The notes: generated by a model from the letters alone, not told the origin. A stretch of DNA of 13,387 nt from Wenzhouxiangella sp. (GCA_007127425.1 SKZJ01000114.1:1-13387), one strand, 5' to 3'. Counted from the stretch's first letter, positions 1-7,793 are shown. Translations and numbers: made by a program.

Positions 1-527
1 CCATCAATCCCGACTGGATCACCGCGCCCTACAACGACACCATCGCCGCGGCCGAGTGGTTTGCCGGACAGGACTGGATCGACGATGAGCGCATGGTCGC
101 CGGCGGCGGCAGCTACGGGGGTTACCTGTCATCCATCCTGCTGGGCAGGGATCACCCCTTCAACACGCTGCTGATCCACGCCCCGGTCTACAACATGTAC
201 TCGCAGATGGCCGCCGACTTTGCCGTGCACTCGGTGCGCTTTGGCAACTACTGGGAAGAACCGAGCATCTACCGGGACATCTCGCCGCATTACTTCGCCG
301 AGGATTTTCATACCCCGGCCCTGATCATTCACGGGCAGAACGACCTTCGCGTCCCGGTCGGCCAGGCCTTCGAACTGTTCCGCACCCTGCAGAGCAAGGA
401 TATCGAGTCGCGCCTGATCTACTATCCGGACGAAAACCACTGGATCCTCAAGCCCAACAACTCGATCTACTGGTACGAACAGGTCGCCGACTGGATGGCG
501 AAGTTCGCCGAGCCCGGCGGACGCTGA
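1..527 (+). CDS. S9 family serine peptidase, C-terminal catalytic fragment (5' end outside window)
   Basis: This is an open frame from base 3 (no start visible) to the TGA at 525-527, leaving 174 codons of an alpha/beta-hydrolase catalytic domain. Numbering from the first complete codon, the nucleophile elbow GGGSYGGY places Ser37, the acid is Asp114 in GQNDLRVP, and the base is His146 in DENHW, giving the Ser-Asp-His order of prolyl oligopeptidase/acylaminoacyl peptidase (S9) enzymes. Such enzymes cleave short peptides, and the beta-propeller that filters substrates would lie upstream of the window. The catalytic triad looks complete and the C-terminus is normal for the family. The exact subfamily and any signal peptide cannot be judged from this fragment. 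It is followed by a strong hairpin and then the CYTH gene. A second, unrelated-looking S9 peptidase lies at 9797-12547. Confidence 0.93.
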   Translation, partial: INPDWITAPYNDTIAAAEWFAGQDWIDDERMVAGGGSYGGYLSSILLGRDHPFNTLLIHAPVYNMYSQMAADFAVHSVRFGNYWEEPSIYRDISPHYFAEDFHTPALIIHGQNDLRVPVGQAFELFRTLQSKDIESRLIYYPDENHWILKPNNSIYWYEQVADWMAKFAEPGGR

Positions 528-535
528 TCCCCTTC

Positions 536-562
536 GAGACGCCGGCCACTGGCCGGCGTCTC
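536..562 (+). terminator. Perfect 12-bp hairpin, probable terminator of the S9 peptidase fragment
   Basis: Bases 536-547 (GAGACGCCGGCC) pair perfectly with 551-562, with a 3-base loop ACT. It begins 8 bases after the stop codon and ends 24 bases before the CYTH start. The following bases are ACTTTCAAG, so the T-tract is short. An intrinsic terminator is the likeliest reading, but it could be leaky and leave the CYTH gene partly co-transcribed. Confidence 0.55.
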
Positions 563-586
563 ACTTTCAAGAGCGGCGAGTCCACA

Positions 587-1051
587 ATGGCGACGGAAAT
601 CGAGCGCAAGTTTCTTGTAAACGGCGGGTCCTGGAAGCAGGGCGTGACCGGCGAGCGGGTCCGGCAGGCCTACCTGTCGACCGACAAGCAGCGCGTGGTG
701 CGCGTGCGCGTGATCGACGACCGGGCCTGGCTGACGGTCAAGGGACAGACCCAAGGCATCAGTCGCCTGGAGTTCGAGTACCAGATTCCGGCCGATGACG
801 CCGACGAGATGCTGCGCTTGCTGTGTCACCAGCCGATCATCGACAAGACCCGCTACCGGGTTCGCCATGGCGATCACACCTGGGAGATCGACGAGTTTCA
901 CGGCGCCAATGATGGGCTGGTCATCGCCGAGATTGAACTGCAGACGGAGAACGAACCCTTCGAACGCCCCGAATGGCTGGGTGAGGAGGTCTCGTCAGAT
1001 CACCGCTATTTCAACTCAAGCCTGACAAGCCACCCCTTCAGCGACTGGTAG
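587..1051 (+). CDS. CYTH-domain protein, short form (inorganic triphosphatase / adenylate cyclase class IV superfamily)
   Basis: This 154-residue protein is a single CYTH triphosphate-tunnel domain. It opens with the signature ExExK (Glu4, Glu6, Lys8 in TEIERKF). Further acidic and basic residues typical of the tunnel follow: Arg39/Arg41, Lys52 (TVKG), Glu62/Glu64 (LEFEY), Lys87 and Arg89 (DKTRYR), and Glu115/Glu117 (IAEIEL). The C-terminal stretch GEEVSSDHRYFNSSL resembles the short Nitrosomonas-type CYTH protein known as a metal-dependent inorganic tripolyphosphatase. Tripolyphosphate or another triphosphate is therefore the likely substrate; adenylate cyclase activity is possible but less likely. 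It is predicted to be cytoplasmic because no signal peptide is seen. The ribosome site is weak (GCGAG about 7 bases before ATG). The gene converges on the Na/Pi transporter gene with 16 bases between stop codons. Confidence 0.93.
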   Translation: MATEIERKFLVNGGSWKQGVTGERVRQAYLSTDKQRVVRVRVIDDRAWLTVKGQTQGISRLEFEYQIPADDADEMLRLLCHQPIIDKTRYRVRHGDHTWEIDEFHGANDGLVIAEIELQTENEPFERPEWLGEEVSSDHRYFNSSLTSHPFSDW

Positions 1052-1067
1052 CCTGCCGGCCCGTCCT

Positions 1068-2843
1068 TCAGTCTTCCGCAGCGGCATCCAGCGCCCCCTC
1101 TTCGGGTCGGTCCGTTTCGGCCTGTCCCGGCGGGTGAAACAGGATGCGAGCCATTTTCAACAGATTCTTGCAAAGCCGCCGGGCATAGGCGCCGTCGTTC
1201 ATCAGCGAGGACGCCTGGGCCGGCGTGATCTTTCTGGCTCGAATCAGCTCGTCGAGACGACCGCTGCGAACCACATCGTGTTTTCTCATCAGCCGCGCCA
1301 GTTTCTTGATCTCCGCATCGACCGATTCGGTTTGCGAGATCGTGGCCAGCTCGTCGAGCCGCTTGATCAACCAGCCGAGACTGGCGCGAATGGCCAGGTA
1401 CTCGCTTGCCAGCTCCGTGTGCTGCCCGGCCAGCTCCTTGGTCAGGCTGGGGTGGAGGTGGCGGGCATGCTTGACCGCCTCGATCAGGCTCTGGCAGGCC
1501 GAGCGCAGTGCGGCGGCCTGGGCGGCATGCTGGTCGCGCACCGGCACCGTGGCAAGAAAATCCAGGATGAGCCCGTGCAGCGGCTTGACCCGGTCGTAGT
1601 AGCGGCCGTCGATGTCGACCGGACGAATGATCTCGGGAGGCTCGAGGAGATCCTTGCGTGATTCGGCCCGATGCAGTTCGGCCGGTTCGAAGTACAGACC
1701 CTGCGCCACCAGGCTGAATCCGCGCCCGAACAGGCGAATCAGTTCGCGCCGGACAGCTTCCAGCGCGGCATCCGGCAGCGCCTTCATGTTCGGGTTGATG
1801 TAGCGCGGCTCGGTGATCACGGGCGGCTTTCCCCGAAGCACTCGTTCCAGGAAGCGCACCATGAGCGGAATGAGTGGCACCATGATGACGATGCCGGCGA
1901 GATTGAACAGCGTGTGAAAAATCGCCAGTTTCAGCGCATGTTGATCGGGCCCGATGCCCAGCAGCGAGGCCAGCAGGTCGACCAGGAACATGAAGGGCGC
2001 AATCAGCAACAGTGCCGCCGATGCGGTGACCGTATTGAACAGCACATGAGCGCCGGCCAGCCGGCGCCCTTCCACGTTGGCGGCGATGGCGGCGAGTGCC
2101 GTTGAAACGGCGGTGCCGATATTCGCGCCGATGGATACGGCCAGCGCGTTCTCGTAACTGAGCTGGCCGGCGGCGAGCGCGGTGATGGTCACGATCAACG
2201 TTGCATGGCTCGATTGCATGACCACCGTGGCCAGGACCCCGATCAGGGTGTAGACCAGCAGACCGCGCAGCCCTTCGAGCCTGTAGGCCGTCAGGTCGAA
2301 GGCCTGCTGAAAGACCTCGAAGCCGTCCTTCATCCACTGAATGCCCAGCAACAGGAACCCGAGACCGACGAACACCCACCCCAGTGGGCGCATGACGCCG
2401 TGTCGGCTCAGGATGAAGACCACGCCGAAGGTCAACAGCGGCATCGCCGCCTGACCGATATTGAAATGCAGTGCCGGCCCGGCCATCAGCCAGGCGCCGG
2501 TGGTGGTGCCCAGGTTGGCGCCGAAGATCACGCCGATGCCCTGCTGCAGGCCCAGCAGACCGGAACTGAGAAAGGAAATCGTCAGCAGCGAGACCAGCGT
2601 ACTCGACTGGGTAAGCGCGGTAGCGCCGGCGCCGAAGGTCAGGCTTTTCCAGAGCCGGTCGGTGGAGCGTTTCAGCAGCTTCTCGAGCATGCCGCCGGTC
2701 AGCCCTTTCAGCCCCTGTTCCAGCGCCATCATGCCGAAAAGAAAGATGGCCACGCCCGAGGCGATGGCACTGATTGTCGGGCTGGCCCAGAAGGTCCAGC
2801 CCAACAGCACAAGGGCGAGAATCAGCGGCAGTCGGCGCAGCAT
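1068..2843 (-). CDS. Na+/Pi-cotransporter family protein with PhoU-like C-terminal region
   Basis: This 591-residue inner-membrane protein has two inverted transport repeats of the NptA/SLC34 type. Each carries the diagnostic QSS motif (Gln79-Ser80-Ser81 in TQSST; Gln210-Ser211-Ser212 in MQSSHAT) followed by a GANxGT motif (108-113 GANLGT; 239-244 GANIGT). Hydrophobic segments fill roughly residues 5-335. From about 355 to 570 the protein is hydrophilic and helical (rich in Arg, Glu, Leu), as in relatives that carry a cytoplasmic PhoU-like domain. The family couples sodium to phosphate movement; bacterial YjbB-type members can export phosphate, so direction is not settled. The ATG lies 2 bases after the stop of the upstream PLP-enzyme gene with no clear Shine-Dalgarno, so translational coupling is likely. 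No Pho box was recognised upstream. Confidence 0.93.
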   Translation of the reverse strand: MLRRLPLILALVLLGWTFWASPTISAIASGVAIFLFGMMALEQGLKGLTGGMLEKLLKRSTDRLWKSLTFGAGATALTQSSTLVSLLTISFLSSGLLGLQQGIGVIFGANLGTTTGAWLMAGPALHFNIGQAAMPLLTFGVVFILSRHGVMRPLGWVFVGLGFLLLGIQWMKDGFEVFQQAFDLTAYRLEGLRGLLVYTLIGVLATVVMQSSHATLIVTITALAAGQLSYENALAVSIGANIGTAVSTALAAIAANVEGRRLAGAHVLFNTVTASAALLLIAPFMFLVDLLASLLGIGPDQHALKLAIFHTLFNLAGIVIMVPLIPLMVRFLERVLRGKPPVITEPRYINPNMKALPDAALEAVRRELIRLFGRGFSLVAQGLYFEPAELHRAESRKDLLEPPEIIRPVDIDGRYYDRVKPLHGLILDFLATVPVRDQHAAQAAALRSACQSLIEAVKHARHLHPSLTKELAGQHTELASEYLAIRASLGWLIKRLDELATISQTESVDAEIKKLARLMRKHDVVRSGRLDELIRARKITPAQASSLMNDGAYARRLCKNLLKMARILFHPPGQAETDRPEEGALDAAAED

Positions 2844-2845
2844 GG

Positions 2846-4000
2846 TCAGCGGGTCGAGTCGCTCAGCGCCCTGTCCAGATCCTCCCAGAGATCCTCGGTC
2901 CCCTCGATTCCCACTGACAGACGCATCAGGGCATCATCGATTCGCAGGCGTTCGCGTTCGGCGCCGGTGAGCTTGGCGTGACTGGACCGGGAGGGCTGGG
3001 AGATGGTGGTTTCCACGCCGCCCAGGCTGATGGCCGGGCGAACCAGTTCAAGCCGGTCGAGAAACAGCAGCGGATCGACGCCCGAAGCCAGCCGAAAAGA
3101 CAGCATGCCGCCGAACACCTGCATCTGTTTTCTTGCCAGCTCGTGCTGCCGGTGGGACGGCAGCCCCGGATACAGTGCTTCGGCGACCGCGGCATGACCT
3201 TCCAGACGCCCGGCCAGCTCCAGCGCATTGGCCGATTGTTGCCGGACCCTGAGCGCCAGAGTCTTGAGTGAGCGCTCGAGCAGATACAGATCCTGGCCGT
3301 TGAGGCTGGAACCGAGACGCACGATTGTCGGACGAATGCGGGTCATGAGCTCCTCGGTCCCCGCGAGCGCGCCGCACAACAGGTCGGAGTGCCCGCCCAT
3401 GTACTTGGTCGCCGAATGCATGACCAGGTCGAAACCCGATTCGATCGGCCGCTGCGCCACCGGCGTGGCGAAGGTGTTGTCGATCACGCTGACGATATCG
3501 TGCTCGCCGGCGATGGCGGCGGTGCGTTCCAGGTCGACGACCTGCATCAGCGGATTGGTCGGCGACTCGATCATGACCAGGCGCGTCTGCGGCGTGATCA
3601 GGCTTTCGAGCTGGTCCGGATCACCATCCCAGATCGAGAACCGGAACCCCGACGGCGTGAGCAGGCCTTCGACCAGGTCCGTGGTGCCACCGTAGAGACC
3701 GTCGAGCAGGACGGCGTGATCGCCGGGCTTCATCAGGGACATGAAGATGGCGCTGATGGCACCCATACCGCTGGCCGTCACCATGGCCGATTCGGCACCC
3801 TCCAGCGCGGCAATCTTTGCGGCGACGACCTCGTGGTTGAGCGTGTTGTGATAGCGCGGATAGCGCACCTGGTCGTCGAGGTAATCGAAGGCCGAACTGG
3901 TCACCACCGGGGTATTGAGACCGAAGCGGGCTTCCAGCGGCTGCTCGCCGGCATGCACACAGGCGGTATCGAGGGTCGCGCGCTTGCTGTCGTGATTCAT
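2846..4000 (-). CDS. Cys/Met-metabolism PLP-dependent transsulfuration enzyme (cystathionine beta-lyase or gamma-synthase type)
   Basis: This 384-residue fold-type I PLP enzyme has the usual length for MetB/MetC. The Schiff-base lysine is Lys199 in HSATKYMGGHSD. Asp174 (VIDNTF) should hold the pyridine nitrogen and Tyr103 (GLYGGT) should stack on the ring. Tyr47/Arg49 match the residues that bind the phosphate of the neighbouring subunit, and Arg360 (LMRLSVGIE) is placed to bind the substrate carboxylate. SLGGVETTISQP (325-336) is the usual substrate-side segment. These features fix the family but not the reaction: beta-lyase, gamma-synthase, gamma-lyase or O-acetylhomoserine sulfhydrylase are all possible, so no symbol is given. 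It is cytoplasmic. No Shine-Dalgarno is visible before ATG 4000. It heads a two-gene unit with the Na/Pi transporter, an association with no obvious metabolic logic. Confidence 0.92.
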   Translation of the reverse strand: MNHDSKRATLDTACVHAGEQPLEARFGLNTPVVTSSAFDYLDDQVRYPRYHNTLNHEVVAAKIAALEGAESAMVTASGMGAISAIFMSLMKPGDHAVLLDGLYGGTTDLVEGLLTPSGFRFSIWDGDPDQLESLITPQTRLVMIESPTNPLMQVVDLERTAAIAGEHDIVSVIDNTFATPVAQRPIESGFDLVMHSATKYMGGHSDLLCGALAGTEELMTRIRPTIVRLGSSLNGQDLYLLERSLKTLALRVRQQSANALELAGRLEGHAAVAEALYPGLPSHRQHELARKQMQVFGGMLSFRLASGVDPLLFLDRLELVRPAISLGGVETTISQPSRSSHAKLTGAERERLRIDDALMRLSVGIEGTEDLWEDLDRALSDSTR

Positions 4001-4028
4001 CGCGGTCGGGCAAGAGAAGTGTGCGCAG

Positions 4029-4034
4029 ACTATA
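4029..4034 (-). promoter_or_regulatory. Candidate -10 box (TATAGT) for the PLP-enzyme gene
   Basis: On the minus strand TATAGT matches five of six bases of the sigma70 -10 consensus and would start transcription about 22 bases before ATG 4000. The -35 region 17 bases upstream (TCATGT) is poor, so the call is tentative. Confidence 0.25.
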
Positions 4035-4055
4035 GCCCAGTCAGCCGGACGACAT

Positions 4056-4083
4056 GAAGGCGGGGCAACGTTGCCCCGCCTTC
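4056..4083. terminator. Perfect 28-base GC-rich palindrome with a T-run on the plus strand
   Basis: GAAGGCGGGGCAAC (4056-4069) is followed directly by its exact reverse complement (4070-4083). Five T residues follow at 4084-4088 on the plus strand. The flanking genes are both on the minus strand (redoxin stop at 4096, PLP-enzyme start at 4000). For the expected transcript the hairpin is therefore preceded by A residues and followed only by CATGTC. It probably ends the redoxin transcript as a hairpin without a good U-tract, or acts in both directions. Confidence 0.6.
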
Positions 4084-4095
4084 TTTTTCACTGGA

Positions 4096-4707
4096 TCAGT
4101 ACTTGACCGTGCACCCGTATGGCCGGGTCACGGTGTGGGTGATGTCCTCGCCGGCAGCCATCTCTTCCAGCGCCACGACCACATACTGGGTGGCGTCGGG
4201 AATGTCTTCCGGGTCGCGGCTGGGGTTGGAGTCGATGCCGCCCATGTAACGCAGGATGCCGTCGGTATCGATGATGTACATGTGCGGCGTCACGCGCGCA
4301 TCGTAGGCGCGGCCCATGTCACCGGACTCGTCGAGCAGCACGGCGGAGGGAAAAGCGTTGCGAGTGGCGGTCAGTTCATCAGCCTCTTCCGGTGACACAT
4401 GGCCCTGCGAACCGGGCTTCGAGGAAATTACGGTCAGCCAGACCGCGTCGTGCTCGTCGCGCGCCCGGCGCTGCTGCATCTGCATGTTGCCGGGGGCGTA
4501 GTGCTTGACCACGAACGGACACTCGTGGTTGGTCCATTCGAGGATGATGAGCTGGCCGTCGTAATCGGACAACGCATGCACATTGCCCTCGGTATCGACC
4601 ACGCTGAAGTCGGGTGCCGGTTCGCCGACCTGCGGGGCAGCGGCCACGGCGGCAGAAAAGACCAGCGCGGCAGCACCGGCAAGAATGTAAGGCAGAGGGT
4701 GTTTCAT
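4096..4707 (-). CDS. Exported redoxin / peroxiredoxin-like (thioredoxin-fold) protein
   Basis: This 203-residue protein starts with a signal peptide (positively charged MKH, hydrophobic 6-22, probable cleavage after AVAAA near residue 24), so it should act in the periplasm. The mature part begins PQVGEPAPDFSVVDTEG, the usual opening of AhpC/TSA-redoxin proteins. The active-site segment is WTNHECPFVVKHY with Cys63; the partner Cys of a CXXC motif is absent. The cis-Pro is probably Pro141 (RVTPHMYIID). A second cysteine, Cys199, sits four residues before the end (YGCTVKY) and could act as a resolving or metal-binding thiol. It resembles peroxiredoxin-like proteins with an N-H-x-C-P core. It lies 58 bases downstream of the DsbD/ScsB-like gene on the same strand, suggesting that the membrane reductase keeps it reduced. 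A strong AAGGAGA site lies 5 bases before ATG. The exact substrate is unknown. Confidence 0.88.
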   Translation of the reverse strand: MKHPLPYILAGAAALVFSAAVAAAPQVGEPAPDFSVVDTEGNVHALSDYDGQLIILEWTNHECPFVVKHYAPGNMQMQQRRARDEHDAVWLTVISSKPGSQGHVSPEEADELTATRNAFPSAVLLDESGDMGRAYDARVTPHMYIIDTDGILRYMGGIDSNPSRDPEDIPDATQYVVVALEEMAAGEDITHTVTRPYGCTVKY

Positions 4708-4765
4708 TGCAGTCTCCTTGGACCCGGGGTGGTGTTGAAGAGAAGGTTGAATATATGCAAAGGCA

Positions 4766-6826
4766 TCAGGAGCGTTCCAGTGCCTGGATCACGATTTGCG
4801 CTGTGAGGACTTGCGGCAGTACCCGAGGCGCGTCGCCGTTTCGCGGGTAGACCACGTACAGCGGAACGCCGTTGCGGTCGTACCTGGAAAGATAGTCGGT
4901 GATCGCCGGATCGCGCCGGGTCCAGTCACCCTTGACGTAGACCACGTCATGCTCGGTCATGGCCTCGCGCACCGCCACGGTATTCAGCGCCACGCGCTCG
5001 TTGACCAGGCAGGTGATGCACCAGTCGGCCGTCATGTTGACCAGAACGGCCGTGTTGCTGTCGGCGCGCAGCACATCCAGCCGCTCGGACGAGTAGCTTT
5101 CCCAGTGGGCATCGTCGGGCAGCCCGGAACCACCACCGTCCAGGCGCGCGGCCGAGGCCAGAGTCGCGACGACGAAGATCAGGCTCAGGCCCACCGCCGT
5201 GTGCCGGGCCACGGCCAGGCTCTCGCCGCTCGCCCGCTTGCCGCCCAACCACAGTGCAAAGGCCAGCGCGACCATGCCGGTGAGCACCAGTGCCAGGGCG
5301 GTGGCATCGGTCTGGCGCGCCAGCACCCATAGCAACCAGACCACGGCGAGGTACAAGGGAAACGCCATGGCCTGCTTGAAGGTCTCCATCCACGGCCCCG
5401 GCTTCGGCAAGCGTCGCGCCAGTGCCGGGCTGAAACCGAGCACCAGCATGGGCAGCGCCAGCCCCAGGCCGAGTGCGAGAAAGACGCTGATCGCCATTGG
5501 CCAGGACATGAACACAGCCGCGCCCAGGGCAGCGCCCATGAACGGCGCGGTGCATGGGCTGGCGACCACGCAGGCCAGCACACCGGTAAAGAACGATCCC
5601 TTCGCGCCCCCTTTTTCAGTCAGTCCCTGACCCATGCCCATCAGGCGGGTGCCGAAATCGTAAAGACCCGAGAGTGAAAGCGCGAGCGCGAACAGGACAT
5701 AGATCAGCAGGGCCACGAACCAGGCCGACTGCAGCTGGAAGCCCCAGCCAACGGCTTCACCCCCGGCGCGCAGGGCCAGTAACACGCCGGCCAGCACGGC
5801 AAAGCTCACCACCACCCCGCCGGCGTAGGCCAGGCTGTGGGCACGCTGATCGTGACCGGCGCCCGAGACCAGGCTCATGGCCTTGATCGACAGCACCGGG
5901 AAAACACAGGGCATGAGGTTGAGCAGCACGCCACCGGCCAGGGCCAGGAGCAGCGCCAGTGCCCAGCCGGGTGTTGTGGGTTCGGCCAGGGCGCCACCGC
6001 TGACCAGCTCCCCGGCGGTGGCCGTGACCTGCCAGGCCCGATTGCCGGCCTTGTCGACCAGCACGAAGGGCAACTCGTCGGGAACAGCCGTCATCCAGGG
6101 CGACAGTGGCTGCGAGATCAGTACCTGGCCGTTCTCGGCCACGATCACCGGCTCCTCGGCATGTTCGACCAGGTTCTCGGTCATGGCGAAGAAGGCCCAG
6201 TCGCGCTCTATACCGATGTCCTCGGGCACCACCTGGACGCTCAGGCTGTTGCCCTCGGTGTTGAAGCGCGCCGGCCAGTTGACCGTTTCGGGGATGCGTT
6301 GCCCGGTGCGTTCGAACAGCTCGGCATGCCGGGAGGCCTGATCACCGGCACCGGCCACCACCTCGAGGTCCAGCGCCAGCCTGGCATCGCCGGGAATACA
6401 GATCTCCTCGCACACCAGCCAGGCAGCATCGACGGTGAGGGTGACCCGGGTGCCCGGCTCCAGAGAGTCGGCGACGTCGATCGTGACCGGCAACAGGTGT
6501 TCGCCCTCGTAACCGTAGTTGACCAGGTGGCCGATGGGCAGGGCCTGCGGGTACGGCCATTCGATCTCTCCGGCACTCAGGCCCTGGGGCAAATGCCAGT
6601 CCAGCGTGGTCGGCAGGCCGGAGTCGCCCGGGTTGATCCAGTAGGTATGCCAGCCGTATTCGGGCAGCAGCCGCAAGCCGGCGCGGAAGGACTGGCCAGG
6701 GACAACGGCCGAGATATCGGCGACCAACTCGGCCTCGATATGGTCACGCTCGACCGGGCCATGTTCTGCGCTGGCCCAGGACAGGACGGGAAGCAGCAGG
6801 ATGAGATGGAGCAGGATTCGGATCAT
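4766..6826 (-). CDS. DsbD/ScsB-family protein-disulfide reductase (membrane thiol electron transporter)
   Basis: Read from ATG 6826 this is 686 residues. An in-frame ATG at 6871 would add 15 polar residues before the signal peptide, lacks a ribosome site and overlaps a -10-like TACAAT, so I prefer 6826. Order of parts: signal peptide (1-20, MIRILLHLIL start); periplasmic alpha-domain about 25-280 with the Cys pair Cys139/Cys143 in WLVCEEICIPG; eight or so membrane segments about 287-560 with Cys307 (NLMPCVFP) and Cys425 (ASPCTAPF), matching the redox pair of the DsbD transmembrane domain; C-terminal thioredoxin domain with Cys603/Cys606 (ADWCITC). Cys419 is extra. The VC-x3-CIPG pattern in a large N-terminal domain is ScsB-like rather than classical DsbD. 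Such proteins pass electrons from cytoplasmic thioredoxin to periplasmic partners, here probably the redoxin encoded just downstream. Confidence 0.93.
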   Translation of the reverse strand: MIRILLHLILLLPVLSWASAEHGPVERDHIEAELVADISAVVPGQSFRAGLRLLPEYGWHTYWINPGDSGLPTTLDWHLPQGLSAGEIEWPYPQALPIGHLVNYGYEGEHLLPVTIDVADSLEPGTRVTLTVDAAWLVCEEICIPGDARLALDLEVVAGAGDQASRHAELFERTGQRIPETVNWPARFNTEGNSLSVQVVPEDIGIERDWAFFAMTENLVEHAEEPVIVAENGQVLISQPLSPWMTAVPDELPFVLVDKAGNRAWQVTATAGELVSGGALAEPTTPGWALALLLALAGGVLLNLMPCVFPVLSIKAMSLVSGAGHDQRAHSLAYAGGVVVSFAVLAGVLLALRAGGEAVGWGFQLQSAWFVALLIYVLFALALSLSGLYDFGTRLMGMGQGLTEKGGAKGSFFTGVLACVVASPCTAPFMGAALGAAVFMSWPMAISVFLALGLGLALPMLVLGFSPALARRLPKPGPWMETFKQAMAFPLYLAVVWLLWVLARQTDATALALVLTGMVALAFALWLGGKRASGESLAVARHTAVGLSLIFVVATLASAARLDGGGSGLPDDAHWESYSSERLDVLRADSNTAVLVNMTADWCITCLVNERVALNTVAVREAMTEHDVVYVKGDWTRRDPAITDYLSRYDRNGVPLYVVYPRNGDAPRVLPQVLTAQIVIQALERS

Positions 6827-6869
6827 GGCTCTCGCAGCAGTAGTGCCGGTCAACGGACCGGAATCCCTC

Positions 6870-6875
6870 ATTGTA
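6870..6875 (-). promoter_or_regulatory. Candidate -10 box (TACAAT) for the DsbD/ScsB-like operon
   Basis: On the minus strand TACAAT matches five of six -10 bases. A weak TGAAAA lies 18 bases upstream. Transcription would begin near 6863, giving a leader of about 37 bases to ATG 6826 and leaving out the alternative ATG at 6871, which overlaps this box. Confidence 0.3.
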
Positions 6876-6911
6876 CGGAAGGAGGTGAAAGCGTTTTCAG
6901 CAGCACTCGGC

Positions 6912-6917
6912 TATATT
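6912..6917 (+). promoter_or_regulatory. Candidate -10 box (TATATT) for the dienelactone-hydrolase gene
   Basis: TATATT matches five of six -10 bases and lies about 35 bases before ATG 6953. No convincing -35 hexamer lies at the right distance, so this may be activator-dependent or spurious. Confidence 0.25.
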
Positions 6918-6952
6918 CGATGCATGATCCACATTGGTAAGGAGACCGCATC

Positions 6953-7774
6953 ATGACCACAAAGGTTCTATCGGGCATGTTCATGACCTTCATTCTTTCT
7001 GTCATCGCCGCTCCTGCAGCCTGGGCTGATTCCGCAGGGGGCGAAGACGCCATGCTGCAGGCCATTTCCGGTGACGGCGGCGAAGCGGCTGGTCGCCGGG
7101 TCAGATATTTCGACGACGACCCCGAGGCCAGTGGCTACCTGGCCCTGCCCGAAGGCGACGGGCCCTTTCCCGCGGTCATCCTCATTCACGAATGGAACGG
7201 CGTGGTCGAGCGGATTCAGCAGGTGGCTGATGCCTTTGCCAAGCAGGGCTACATCGCATTCGCGGCCGACCTGTATTCCGGCCGGACCGGATCGAGTCGG
7301 GAAGAGAACATGGCGCTGGTACGGGAAGTGCGCGCCGACGAGGACCGCATCATTGCCAACCTCGATGCCGCAGCCGAGTACGTACGGGAAAACACGCCGT
7401 CTACCGGCCGGGTCGCCACGGTGGGCTGGTGTTTCGGTGGTGGTGTGGCCCTGTCCTACGCGCTGGGCGGCGAGCGGCACGAAGGTACGGCGATTTTCTA
7501 CGGTTCGCTCATCGACGATCCCGAAGCGATGCAGCATGTGCACCATGAGATCTACGGTACCTTTGCCCGCGAGGATCGTTCACCGGCGCTCGAGGAGGTA
7601 AACGCCTTTGTCGCCGCCATGCGTGAGGCCGGCATCGACAACGATGTCCACATCTACGACGACGTTCAGCACGGCTTCTGGCTCCACGTCGAGCGCGACC
7701 CCGGGCACAATCGCCCGGCGGCCGAACATGCCTGGCAGCGGCTCAAGGACTACCTGGAACGCACGCTGGACTAG
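6953..7774 (+). CDS. Exported dienelactone hydrolase family protein
   Basis: This 273-residue alpha/beta-hydrolase has a signal peptide (hydrophobic about 4-24, probable cleavage after AAWA near residue 25), so it should be periplasmic or secreted. The nucleophile elbow is GWCFGGG with Cys160, the cysteine nucleophile typical of dienelactone hydrolases. His240 (DVQHGFW) and Asp208 (AREDRSP) can complete the triad, and Glu80 (IHEWNG) matches the glutamate that activates the cysteine in this family. Classical dienelactone hydrolase acts on chlorocatechol-derived lactones in the cytoplasm. An exported homologue with no ring-cleavage genes nearby more likely acts on another ester or lactone, which cannot be named. 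A good site AAGGAG lies about 8 bases before ATG 6953. The gene converges on the DUF3185 gene with 19 bases between stops and no clear terminator. Confidence 0.92.
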   Translation: MTTKVLSGMFMTFILSVIAAPAAWADSAGGEDAMLQAISGDGGEAAGRRVRYFDDDPEASGYLALPEGDGPFPAVILIHEWNGVVERIQQVADAFAKQGYIAFAADLYSGRTGSSREENMALVREVRADEDRIIANLDAAAEYVRENTPSTGRVATVGWCFGGGVALSYALGGERHEGTAIFYGSLIDDPEAMQHVHHEIYGTFAREDRSPALEEVNAFVAAMREAGIDNDVHIYDDVQHGFWLHVERDPGHNRPAAEHAWQRLKDYLERTLD

Positions 7775-7793
7775 TGGCGCACCAGGGCTTTTA

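Noticed and set aside
6827..6871. Upstream start at 6871 for the DsbD/ScsB-like protein
   Set aside because: It places polar residues before the signal peptide, lacks a ribosome site and overlaps the likely -10 box.
6879..6888. Near-perfect Shine-Dalgarno (AAGGAGGTGA) on the plus strand
   Set aside because: No start codon follows within usable distance, and the dienelactone-hydrolase gene has its own AAGGAG closer to its ATG.
5837..6940. A 367-codon plus-strand open frame opposite the DsbD/ScsB-like gene
   Set aside because: It shows only low-complexity Gly/His/Gln-rich sequence and is the antisense shadow of a well-supported membrane protein.
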